The translations under genes and the position numbers were made by a program. Below the pieces are notes generated by a model. That model was not told the origin of the DNA. It did not search any database and saw only the letters and a list, made by a program, of their open reading frames with translations. Of a DNA stretch of 5,458 nt, positions 1 to 4,673 are shown in pieces. The DNA is taken from assembly GCA_025356915.1 (NCBI GenBank), contig JANXQG010000609.1, forward strand, positions 1 to 5,458, in the 5' to 3' direction. Every line of letters starts with the position of its first letter. Position 1 is the stretch's first letter. The stretch comes from Planctomycetota bacterium. GTDB lineage: Bacteria; Planctomycetota; Planctomycetia; Pirellulales; Thermoguttaceae.

Positions 1-658
1 CGAGAACCTCGGGTACGGTTGACATGCCCACAACGTCGGCCCCGATCATTCGCAAGAAACGATATTCGGCCCGGGTTTCTAGGTTCGGGCCTGTCACGGC
101 CACATAGACGCCCTTGTGGGCCGCGAAGTTCTCCTTCCGTGCGATGCAAAGGGCGCGATCGATCAGCTTGCGATCGTACGGGGCGCATAAGTCGGGAAAA
201 CGCGGCCCAAGGCGATCATCGTTCACCCCGATGAGCGGATTGCCGTTCATCAGGTTGATATGGTCTTCGATGACCATGATGTCGCCCTGAGCATATTGTG
301 GGTTCATGCCGCCGCAGGCATTGGAGACGATGAGCAACTCGGCGCCTAATGCCCTCATCACACGGACAGGAAACGTGATCTGGGCATAACTGTAGCCTTC
401 ATAAATATGAAAACGGCCCTCCATGGCCACGACGGAGGCTCCGTCCAGATGACCGCACACCAACTGGCCCGCGTGGCCGATGGCGGTTGAACGTGGAAAA
501 TGCGGAATCGAGGCGTAGTCGATTGTCGCCTCGGCTTGGATATGCCCGGCCAAGCTGCCTAGTCCTGTTCCGAGGATGATACCGATTTGGGGCTTACCCG
601 ACCATTGGCTGCGGATTGCCGCAACCGCCTGTTCGATTTGTGTTGTGAGTTCTCGCAT
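1..658 (-). CDS. punA: Purine nucleoside phosphorylase, trimeric type (partial, C-terminus off the left edge)
   Basis: This enzyme cleaves inosine, guanosine and their deoxy forms with phosphate to give the free base and (deoxy)ribose-1-phosphate, for cytoplasmic purine salvage. The frame is open from the ATG at 658 to the window edge, giving 219 residues of an expected 270-280. Family motifs appear in order: GTGLG phosphate loop (30-34), GHAG (61-64), MEGRFHIYEGY (79-89), SNACGG (112-117), GPNLETRAEYR (190-200) and GADVVGMSTVPE (206-217). By homology with the mammalian trimeric enzyme, H62, R82, H84, Y86, E194, M212 and S213 line the phosphate, ribose and base sites. The base-binding Asn and the C-terminal His lie outside the window. 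The start is supported by GGAGGG about 11 bases upstream, inside the preceding gene. That gene stops only 2 bp before this ATG, so translational coupling is likely. Family assignment is secure; PunA versus a methylthioadenosine phosphorylase is favoured by the whole motif set. Confidence 0.95.
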   Translation of the reverse strand, partial: MRELTTQIEQAVAAIRSQWSGKPQIGIILGTGLGSLAGHIQAEATIDYASIPHFPRSTAIGHAGQLVCGHLDGASVVAMEGRFHIYEGYSYAQITFPVRVMRALGAELLIVSNACGGMNPQYAQGDIMVIEDHINLMNGNPLIGVNDDRLGPRFPDLCAPYDRKLIDRALCIARKENFAAHKGVYVAVTGPNLETRAEYRFLRMIGADVVGMSTVPEVL

Positions 659-660
659 GA

Positions 661-933
661 TTACTCGTCACCCTCCACTTCGTTGGGCGCGAATTCTGCG
701 TCATCCTCGTCGTCATCCTCGTCATCGAAGTCGTCGTCGAACTCGTCGTCAAAATCATCCTCGAATTCGTCGTCAAAATCATCGTCAAAATCGTCGTCCT
801 CGAATTCGTCAATGTCCTCGTCCTCGTCGCTGGCTGAGATTTTCGGAATCAAGGAAAGTGGCAACACTTCGTCGGAAGGGATGTCACTCGAGGAATTTAC
901 GCAAATCGATGGAAATTGGCAGGTGGTGGACAT
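661..933 (-). CDS. Small, highly acidic DDxF-repeat protein of unknown function
   Basis: This is a 90-residue protein that I cannot assign to a named family. Residues 1-35 are ordinary in composition, with Cys at 5 and 11 and a hydrophobic patch (VLPLSLIPKI, 23-32). Residues 36-80 hold 36 Asp/Glu out of 45, with Phe at exactly every fourth position from 49 to 69 (DDxF units). There is no signal peptide or membrane segment. The protein is probably cytoplasmic and its tail disordered. The start has an excellent Shine-Dalgarno (AAAGGAGA, 940-947), a plausible promoter lies upstream, and the next gene starts 2 bp after the stop, so I regard it as real despite its low complexity. By analogy with other polyacidic tails, it could bind basic proteins or divalent cations, or mimic DNA; that is inference only. 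Its pairing with a nucleoside phosphorylase does not reveal a function. The serine-rich and arginine-rich readings of the same DNA are shadows. Confidence 0.75.
   Translation of the reverse strand: MSTTCQFPSICVNSSSDIPSDEVLPLSLIPKISASDEDEDIDEFEDDDFDDDFDDEFEDDFDDEFDDDFDDEDDDEDDAEFAPNEVEGDE
718..798 (-). repeat. 12-bp in-frame tandem repeat encoding DDxF units
   Basis: This imperfect 12-base repeat encodes residues 46-72 of the acidic protein. The units read on the plus strand as variants of TCGTCGTCAAAA or TCGTCCTCGAAT. Each unit adds four residues, so unit gain or loss would keep the reading frame. Synonymous differences between units (GAC/GAT, GAA/GAG) indicate that the array is old and under protein-level constraint rather than a fresh expansion. 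Confidence 0.7.
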
Positions 934-939
934 GGGATT

Positions 940-947
940 TCTCCTTT
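940..947 (-). promoter_or_regulatory. Ribosome binding site of the acidic-protein gene
   Basis: AAAGGAGA lies 6 bases before the ATG at 933. It is a near-perfect match to the anti-Shine-Dalgarno sequence and is the main reason to accept this low-complexity ORF as a gene with this start. Confidence 0.8.
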
Positions 948-977
948 GAAGGGTACGGCAGAGAAGTCGAATGCCAA

Positions 978-1007
978 ATTGTTATGACTTTTGTAGGTGT
1001 TTGTCAA
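978..1007 (-). promoter_or_regulatory. Candidate sigma-70-type promoter for the acidic protein and phosphorylase operon
   Basis: Read on the minus strand, a perfect TTGACA (1007-1002) is followed after 18 bases by AACAAT (983-978, 4 of 6 matches to TATAAT). A CATAAC at 15-base spacing is an alternative. Transcription would begin near 970, leaving a leader of about 37 bases with a strong ribosome binding site. The position, in the gap after the glycosyltransferase gene, suggests that the acidic protein and the phosphorylase are transcribed independently of it. Planctomycete promoter consensus is poorly known, which limits certainty. Confidence 0.5.
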
Positions 1008-1017
1008 CTACAGCGAG

Positions 1018-1073
1018 AAAAAAATCCCAAGAAAACTGCAACGGTCTCAACGGCCGACGTGCTGCGGCTTGGG
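1018..1073 (-). terminator. Weak candidate terminator of the glycosyltransferase gene
   Basis: On the minus strand CCCAAG (1073-1068), inside the gene's last codons, can pair with CTTGGG (1031-1026). One base later comes a run of seven T (1024-1018). The 36-base loop is unusually large and the stem only 6 bp. It sits correctly between the stop codon and the next promoter, but the fold is not convincing. Confidence 0.25.
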
Positions 1074-2351
1074 GGCTGCGACGTGAAGAGTTAAATAATC
1101 CGAGACCTGGCCTGCGTCAAACCGCAATTGCTGACGGTTTTCCCTGGCCGCCCCCCGATCCGGGCCAACCTCCAATTGCGCGGAAGGCAGCCGCTCGGCC
1201 AGGGCTTGGGCTTCTGCCGATTTACCCCGATTGCGGTAAAGATCAAAAAGCCGTCGGAGCAAGCGGGCTGAGTCCGGCCGTGCAGCGAGTGCTGTCTCCA
1301 GAACAGTGCATGCCTCGTCGTCACGCTGTCGGGCCTGCAAGGCAAGCCCCAGGCAAACGGCTGCAATTTCTTGAACCTCGCACAGGTGCCAGACCGTCGG
1401 CGTGATCCGGCCAAAGCGAACTGCTGCCTCGAATGCTCGAATCGCCAGATCCAACCGTTCGCGAACCAGCATGAAGTTACCCAGGGCAAGGAGAAGTTGC
1501 AAATCGAAAGGAAAGTCCTCCAAAGAGTCTAGGCATGCCGTCAATTGGCTGGCGTGCAGGTCCGGATCCTCGTCAAATGTCGTCAAAAGACCATAAAAAG
1601 CCTCCAGCCGTTGGGCTGAACGGGGCGTCGATATCTCGGCCGCGTTGCGCAACAATTCACGGGCTTGATCTTGATCGCCTAGAACGGAATGGGCTTGGCC
1701 GGCCACCAGCAGCAACCGTGGTGACCAGTTTCCGGTAGCTTCCGCCTCTGCGCTGGCCAAGGCTAGATCCCGCTGGGCCTTGGCCAGGAACCGCTCGGGT
1801 TCGTGTTGACGCGGGTGACGAAGGATACGGCAGGGTGCCACGGCGGTTTGAAATCCGACCGCTTGAAGCGACTCGCTCAATGTTTCACGAACCCGACCTG
1901 AAAATCGCAAATCAACGTGGGCTGGAAGTAGCCTGACTTGTGAACACTGCTCGGCTGATGCCGCCTCCTCGCGCGGGGGTGATTCCACCCAAACTGAGTA
2001 TGCGTTCGAGGGGTTGGCTTGTTTGTCGAGAAAATATCGCAGTTCGGCCGCATACTGTGGGGAAATGCGTTCGCCCGCATCGAGCCAAAGAACCCAATTT
2101 CCGGTTACAAGTCTCAGGCAGTGATTTCGTGCTGCGGAGAAGTCGTTTTCCCAAGGTACATGGTGGACCGTAGCACCGAGTTGGGTGGCCAATTCCGGTG
2201 TCCTGTCCGTGGATCCGGTGTCCAAAACCACGATTTCCTCTGCGATCTTGCGGATGCTCTCGATCGATTCGGCCAGCACATCTTGCTCGTCGCGGACGAT
2301 CATCGCTACGGAAAGGCGGGGCCGCAACAGAGATTCTGCGTGGATTTTCAT
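1047..2351 (-). CDS. Family 2 glycosyltransferase with TPR-like C-terminal domain
   Basis: This 434-residue protein has two parts. Residues 12-110 are a GT-A fold sugar transferase domain of the GT2 type: LSVAMIVRDEQD (13-24), VVLDTGSTDRT (41-51), WENDFSAARN (67-76) and VLWLDAGER (87-95). Residues about 205-400 are a run of helical hairpins resembling degenerate TPRs (LLLVAGQAHSVLGDQDQARELL, LGNFMLVRERLDLAIRAFEAAV, LGLALQARQRDDEACTVLETAL). This domain order is that of the widespread TPR-glycosyltransferase family, which uses nucleotide sugars. The acceptor is unknown; no signal or membrane segment is seen, so it is presumably cytoplasmic. Two usual features are altered: the metal-binding Asp-x-Asp is D91-A-G93, and the usual His-Glu after the Gly is VRE (134-136). 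The ATG at 2351 is preceded by AAGGA at 6-base spacing; the ATG at 2358 is out of frame. The gene is divergent from the superoxide dismutase. Confidence 0.88.
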   Translation of the reverse strand: MKIHAESLLRPRLSVAMIVRDEQDVLAESIESIRKIAEEIVVLDTGSTDRTPELATQLGATVHHVPWENDFSAARNHCLRLVTGNWVLWLDAGERISPQYAAELRYFLDKQANPSNAYSVWVESPPREEAASAEQCSQVRLLPAHVDLRFSGRVRETLSESLQAVGFQTAVAPCRILRHPRQHEPERFLAKAQRDLALASAEAEATGNWSPRLLLVAGQAHSVLGDQDQARELLRNAAEISTPRSAQRLEAFYGLLTTFDEDPDLHASQLTACLDSLEDFPFDLQLLLALGNFMLVRERLDLAIRAFEAAVRFGRITPTVWHLCEVQEIAAVCLGLALQARQRDDEACTVLETALAARPDSARLLRRLFDLYRNRGKSAEAQALAERLPSAQLEVGPDRGAARENRQQLRFDAGQVSDYLTLHVAAPKPQHVGR

Positions 2352-2519
2352 GCGCCATCCTTGGCAATTCTGAGATTTGCGAACAAATCCGTTCGTCGTC
2401 CGCTGACAGGGTCGGAAAAAAATAGCTTCTACGCTTCCCGTGGTACTGTACCGTGATTTGGAAAAAGATTAAATAGCGATTTTGTTGCACTTTGCAGTTC
2501 TCCTTTTCTGTCTCGCCCC

Positions 2520-2547
2520 TTGCCTAAAAAACTTGGCACCGTAACAT
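2520..2547 (+). promoter_or_regulatory. Candidate promoter for the superoxide dismutase gene
   Basis: TTGCCT (2520-2525, 4 of 6) and TAACAT (2542-2547, 4 of 6) are separated by 16 bases. A start near 2554 would give a leader of about 114 bases that includes the CCCAAT/ATTGGG hairpin. Both boxes are imperfect, so this is only the best of several weak candidates. Confidence 0.3.
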
Positions 2548-2599
2548 GAACATTGTCGGATTGGGCCTTGACGATTTTCGGACCCCGCAAAATCACTGA

Positions 2600-2615
2600 C
2601 CCAATTTGTATTGGG
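2600..2615 (+). promoter_or_regulatory. Small inverted repeat in the superoxide dismutase leader
   Basis: CCCAAT (2600-2605) and ATTGGG (2610-2615) flank TTGT, giving a 6-bp stem with a 4-base loop 53 bases before the long start of the dismutase. It could be an operator or a leader hairpin. It does not resemble any regulator site I can name. Confidence 0.3.
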
Positions 2616-2667
2616 GGGGTAATAGCCTCCAGGCGACAAACTGCAAGCCCATGGAGGAACGCAGAAA

Positions 2668-3393
2668 ATGAAACGACGTGAATTCTTGTCCGGATCCCTG
2701 GTTGCCGGTGTGGGAGTGGTTCTGGGGGGGGCCGCTCCGAAAGGCCAGGCAAACGACCAACCAACCCCCCTAGTACGAAGAAGAAAAGGAGATTTCAAAA
2801 TGAGTTTCAAACAACCCGAATTACCTTATGCCTTGGGTGCATTGCAGCCCTTTCTGCATGAAGAGCAGATGAACTACCATTACAATAAGCACCAGGCTGC
2901 CTATTTTGCCAAGCTGAATACGCTGCTAGAAGGCAAGCCGGAGGCCAGTGCCCCGTTGACGGACGTGATTGTTGCCGCAGCAGCCGGTCCGGTATTCAAT
3001 AACGCCGCTCAGGCATGGAACCACGATTTCTTCTGGAATTGTATGTCACCCGCTGGCGGCGGTGCCCCACGGGGTGACATGCTGGAGGCCATCGATCGCG
3101 ATTTTGGCGGCTATGACAAGTTCAAACAGGCATTTTCCGAGAAGGCCGCGAATTTGTTTGGTTCTGGCTGGGCTTGGCTGGCAGTAGACAAACTAGGTAA
3201 GCTGGAGATCATGGCTCTGAGCAATGCTGACACACCGCTAAAGCATGATCGCAAGCCGATCCTCACGCTCGATGTCTGGGAGCACGCCTACTATATCGAT
3301 TACCGCAATTTGCGGCCGAAGTTCATTGAGGGGTTCTGGACAAAAGTCAATTGGGATTTCGCGGCAAAGAACCTGGATGGCTCGACGAAGTAG
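2668..3393 (+). CDS. sodB: Superoxide dismutase, iron type, with N-terminal Tat-like signal and an alternative internal start
   Basis: The enzyme converts superoxide to oxygen and hydrogen peroxide. Residues 45-241 form a complete Fe/Mn superoxide dismutase closely like E. coli SodB: ELPYALGALQPFL, NYHYNKH, FNNAAQAWNHDFFWNC, FGSGWAWL and LDVWEHAYYIDYRN. The metal ligands are H71, H119, D202 and H206. Q115 in FNNAAQ, and Ala rather than Gln in SNADTPL, point to iron rather than manganese. Residues 1-28 look like a twin-arginine signal (MKRREFL, then a hydrophobic stretch ending APKGQA), with likely cleavage after A28, so the long form would be exported folded. The ATG at 2668 has GGAGG (2653-2657) at 10-base spacing. 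A second in-frame ATG at 2800 (M45) has AAGGAG at 8-base spacing and would give a 197-residue cytoplasmic form of normal family length. A run of eight G (2724-2731) sits inside the signal-coding part. The gene stands alone. Confidence 0.95.
   Translation: MKRREFLSGSLVAGVGVVLGGAAPKGQANDQPTPLVRRRKGDFKMSFKQPELPYALGALQPFLHEEQMNYHYNKHQAAYFAKLNTLLEGKPEASAPLTDVIVAAAAGPVFNNAAQAWNHDFFWNCMSPAGGGAPRGDMLEAIDRDFGGYDKFKQAFSEKAANLFGSGWAWLAVDKLGKLEIMALSNADTPLKHDRKPILTLDVWEHAYYIDYRNLRPKFIEGFWTKVNWDFAAKNLDGSTK
2786..2802 (+). promoter_or_regulatory. Internal ribosome binding site and start codon within the superoxide dismutase gene
   Basis: AAGGAG (2786-2791) is followed after 8 bases by an in-frame ATG (2800-2802). 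The ATG is exactly where ordinary cytoplasmic iron superoxide dismutases begin (MSF..ELPY). The stretch just before it (VRRRKGDFK in the long protein) reads like a former untranslated leader now translated as a linker. It may serve a second, unexported product. Confidence 0.6.
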
Positions 3394-3459
3394 TTTGGCA
3401 GCGTCGCAATCATGAAGAAATAGGGCTCTTCCGGTTCTATACTCTGCGCGGGCGCAATA

Positions 3460-3523
3460 ATACTAACCCGAAGCGCAAGCGAGGCGAGTAAACCGTTACC
3501 TCGCTTGCGCTTCGGGTTAGTAT
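3460..3523. repeat. 25-bp perfect inverted repeat of the NPKRKRG-encoding type
   Basis: Arms 3460-3484 and 3499-3523 are perfectly complementary over 25 bp around a 14-base loop. The arm core is ACCCGAAGCGCAAGCGAGG. On the minus strand one arm reads TNPKRKRG, a peptide I recognise from many spurious short ORFs in planctomycete genomes, so this appears to be a dispersed, non-coding element. It lies 66 bases after the dismutase stop and may act as a transcription stop or mRNA end in both directions, but neither side has a T-run. Confidence 0.8.
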
Positions 3524-3575
3524 GCTGTTGGTGCAAAACCGCAGATGTGCCCGTGCCGAGTATAGCTGTAGACGC

Positions 3576-3654
3576 AGGGTGGGACGAGCGCAGCGAGCCC
3601 CACCAAAAGCGGCCGATATAGAGCTGGTGGGGTTCGTTTCACTCGTTCCACCCT
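3576..3654. repeat. Imperfect inverted repeat with GGTGGGACGAGCGCAGCGAG core
   Basis: Arms 3576-3605 and 3625-3654 match at 25 of 30 positions. Three of the five differences are G-U compatible in a plus-strand RNA, so only two true mismatches remain. The spacer is 19 bases. The left arm has the core that I know as a recurrent intergenic palindrome in planctomycetes and some other bacteria. The right arm has drifted mainly by C-to-T changes. No coding potential is apparent. Confidence 0.7.
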
Positions 3655-3679
3655 ACAATTTTTCGTATTCCGCACACTA

Positions 3680-3790
3680 AGGACCGGCGAATCAATAACT
3701 GTACTCATCTCGCGGAGCGAGATGCATTCCATCTCGCGGAGCGAAATGAGTACGTTCCGAAAACCCGACACTTATTGATTCGCCGGTCCT
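3680..3790. repeat. MITE-like element with 19-bp terminal inverted repeats
   Basis: A perfect 19-bp terminal inverted repeat (3680-3698 and 3772-3790, core GGACCGGCGAATCAATAA) encloses 73 bp. TAA stands at each end of the GGACC/GGTCC termini (3678-3680 and 3790-3792), which could be a 3-bp target duplication, though it overlaps the repeat by a base. The interior contains a further inverted repeat. The size and structure suit a small non-autonomous transposable element or a long hairpin; no transposase is in the window. Confidence 0.6.
3701..3753. repeat. Nested hairpins with duplicated CATCTCGCGGAGCGAGATG unit
   Basis: Inside the MITE-like element, GTACTCAT (3701-3708) and ATGAGTAC (3746-3753) pair and enclose two copies of a 19-base unit (3706-3724 and 3730-3748). 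The first is itself a perfect hairpin: CATCTCGC, GGA, GCGAGATG. The second differs by one base. This looks like one repeat family inserted in, or captured by, another. Confidence 0.65.
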
Positions 3791-3804
3791 AACCGGAATA
3801 GCGC

Positions 3805-3837
3805 AAAAAAAGAGCCGAACCTGAAAACAGGTTCGGC
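3805..3837 (-). terminator. Intrinsic terminator of the Cys-rich protein gene
   Basis: On the minus strand GCCGAACCTG, a TTTT loop and CAGGTTCGGC form a perfect 10-bp stem (3837-3814), followed by TC and seven T (3811-3805). It ends the transcript about 150 bases after the stop codon of the Cys-rich gene. In the plus direction there is no T-run, so it is oriented for the minus-strand gene. Confidence 0.88.
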
Positions 3838-3855
3838 GAAGTTTATTTCGGACAT

Positions 3856-3890
3856 GTCGGCCTGACTAACAGGGCAAATCGAGGCCGGAC
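3856..3890 (-). other. Hairpin in the 3' untranslated region of the Cys-rich gene
   Basis: GTCGGCCT (3856-3863) pairs with AGGCCGGAC (3882-3890), with one bulged G and an 18-base loop. It is the middle of three consecutive hairpins between the stop codon and the terminator. Confidence 0.4.
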
Positions 3891-3900
3891 TTGGGTCTCT

Positions 3901-3943
3901 CCCAGGGCACTACCTGCTGGAAAACCAGCGAATAGTGCCTGGG
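3901..3943 (-). other. Strong hairpin just after the Cys-rich gene stop codon
   Basis: The outer stem pairs CCCAGGGCACTA (3901-3912) with TAGTGCCTGGG (3933-3943), with one bulged G. A CCT/GAA internal loop follows, and then GCTGG/CCAGC closes on an AAAA tetraloop (plus-strand sequence). It lies 13 bases beyond the stop codon and lacks a T-run, so it is more likely a transcript-stabilising or processed structure than a terminator. Confidence 0.55.
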
Positions 3944-3956
3944 CCCTGGTCCAGAT

Positions 3957-4643
3957 TTACTTATTCTTGGGAGCTGGTGGTGGTGGCGGAGCCATCGGAG
4001 CCGGAGCGGCAGCCGAGGGCGAAGTCACGGTAGCACCAGCGGCAGGAGCCGCCATCGGACCAGCACAACCGCAAGCAGCGGGAGCGCAGGCATTGCAAGC
4101 CTTCTCTGCCTTGCAGCAGCGACGCTCGCGGTGGTGACGCGGGCGGCAGCTTACCGGAGCACAAGGCTCGCAGGAAGCAACCGGAGCGGCACAAGCGGCC
4201 GGAGCGCAAGGAGCCGGAGCCGCACAAGCGGCCGGGGCGCAAGGTGCCGGAGCGGCACAAGCAGCCGGGGCGCAGCTATCAACTGCACAGCGGCGCTGGC
4301 GACGTGGGTGGCAGCTCTTGGGAGCGCGCGGCTCGCAAGAAGCCGGGGCGCAAGCGGCCGGAGCCGCACACGGAGCCGCACAGGCGGCCGGAGCACAAGG
4401 AGCCGGGGCACACGAGGGTGCCGGGCAGCAACTCTTGTGGCAACGAGCCTTCAGACGCTCCATGAGCCGCGGATGGCAGCTCGCCGGAGCAGGTTCACAA
4501 GCGGCCGGAGCCGCACAGGCGGCCGGGGCACAGGCGGCCGGGGCACAGGCATTGCCTGCCACCGCCAAATTGGCACCGCCCATCAGGACGAAGCCGAGCA
4601 CCGCAACAAACAAGACGGCGCAAAGAACACAGGTACGATTCAT
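3957..4643 (-). CDS. Secreted modular Cys/Ala/Pro-rich protein, candidate cell-envelope structural protein
   Basis: This 228-residue protein is not one I can name. Residues 1-29 are a Sec signal peptide (MNRTCVLC, hydrophobic core, cleavage after AVA at 27-29). The mature part has 31 cysteines, no aromatic residues, and a regular plan. Arrays of CAPAAC/CAAPAPC units alternate with three basic Cys-bounded blocks: C56HPR..C68HKSCC73, C103EPRAPKSC111HPRRQRRC119, and C158EPCAPVSC166RPRHHRERRCC177. A last CAPAAC array follows, then an Ala/Pro tail (MAPPPPPAPKNK). Planctomycete walls are known to be proteinaceous and rich in cystine and proline, so a disulfide-linked wall role fits; metal binding is the alternative. 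Both are inference. The start has AGGAGGT at 7-base spacing and an intrinsic terminator follows. The gene is monocistronic. Its high GC and repeats produce long shadow frames on both strands, which I reject because only this frame has a signal peptide and ribosome binding site. Confidence 0.85.
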   Translation of the reverse strand: MNRTCVLCAVLFVAVLGFVLMGGANLAVAGNACAPAACAPAACAAPAACEPAPASCHPRLMERLKARCHKSCCPAPSCAPAPCAPAACAAPCAAPAACAPASCEPRAPKSCHPRRQRRCAVDSCAPAACAAPAPCAPAACAAPAPCAPAACAAPVASCEPCAPVSCRPRHHRERRCCKAEKACNACAPAACGCAGPMAAPAAGATVTSPSAAAPAPMAPPPPPAPKNK

Positions 4644-4650
4644 TCGAGAA

Positions 4651-4657
4651 ACCTCCT
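4651..4657 (-). promoter_or_regulatory. Ribosome binding site of the Cys-rich protein gene
   Basis: AGGAGGT lies 7 bases before the ATG at 4643, a full-strength Shine-Dalgarno. It fixes both the start and the coding frame in a region where several frames are open. Confidence 0.85.
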
Positions 4658-4673
4658 AGTTAACAGGTACTGT

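Larger units (their letters stand above)
2352..2667. other. Divergent intergenic region between glycosyltransferase and superoxide dismutase
   Basis: These 316 bp hold no credible gene; the open frames crossing it run on into the real genes in other phases. It contains a perfect palindrome GGTAC-T-GTACC (2442-2452), an A7 run (2415-2421), an AT-rich patch (2461-2480), a candidate plus-strand promoter (2520-2547), a small hairpin (2600-2615) and a G7 run (2613-2619). I do not find a clear minus-strand promoter for the glycosyltransferase, although the region must hold one. Confidence 0.6.
3394..3956. other. Gene-free repeat island between superoxide dismutase and Cys-rich protein genes
   Basis: These 563 bp lie between two convergent genes and hold no credible coding region; the open frames across them simply read through inverted repeats. 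From left to right they contain a short unstructured stretch (3394-3459), three unrelated inverted-repeat elements (3460-3523, 3576-3654, 3680-3790), and then the structured 3' region and terminator of the minus-strand Cys-rich gene (3805-3943). No distinct T-tailed terminator is visible for the dismutase; the first inverted repeat may act as one. Confidence 0.7.

Noticed and set aside
576..949. Plus-strand Arg-rich and Ser-rich frames across the acidic gene
   Set aside because: They are readings of the GTC/TCG repeat encoding DDxF on the other strand; no ribosome binding site, and composition is explained by the repeat.
2651..2671. Six-codon mini-ORF (MEERRK) whose stop overlaps the dismutase start as ATGA
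   Set aside because: No Shine-Dalgarno precedes it, and its own first codons are the ribosome binding site of the dismutase; the overlap is most likely chance.
3300..3536. Minus-strand 78-residue frame containing TNPKRKRGN
   Set aside because: It overlaps the dismutase 3' end and reads through the 25-bp inverted repeat; this is the familiar spurious ORF produced by that repeat.
3517..3771. Minus-strand 84-residue frame with repeated SLREME
   Set aside because: Entirely made of inverted-repeat sequence (the duplicated CATCTCGC unit and the GTGGGACGAG repeat); no ribosome binding site.
3460..3790. Possible CRISPR array in the repeat island
   Set aside because: The repeats belong to different families, are inverted rather than regularly spaced direct copies, and no spacers or cas genes are seen.
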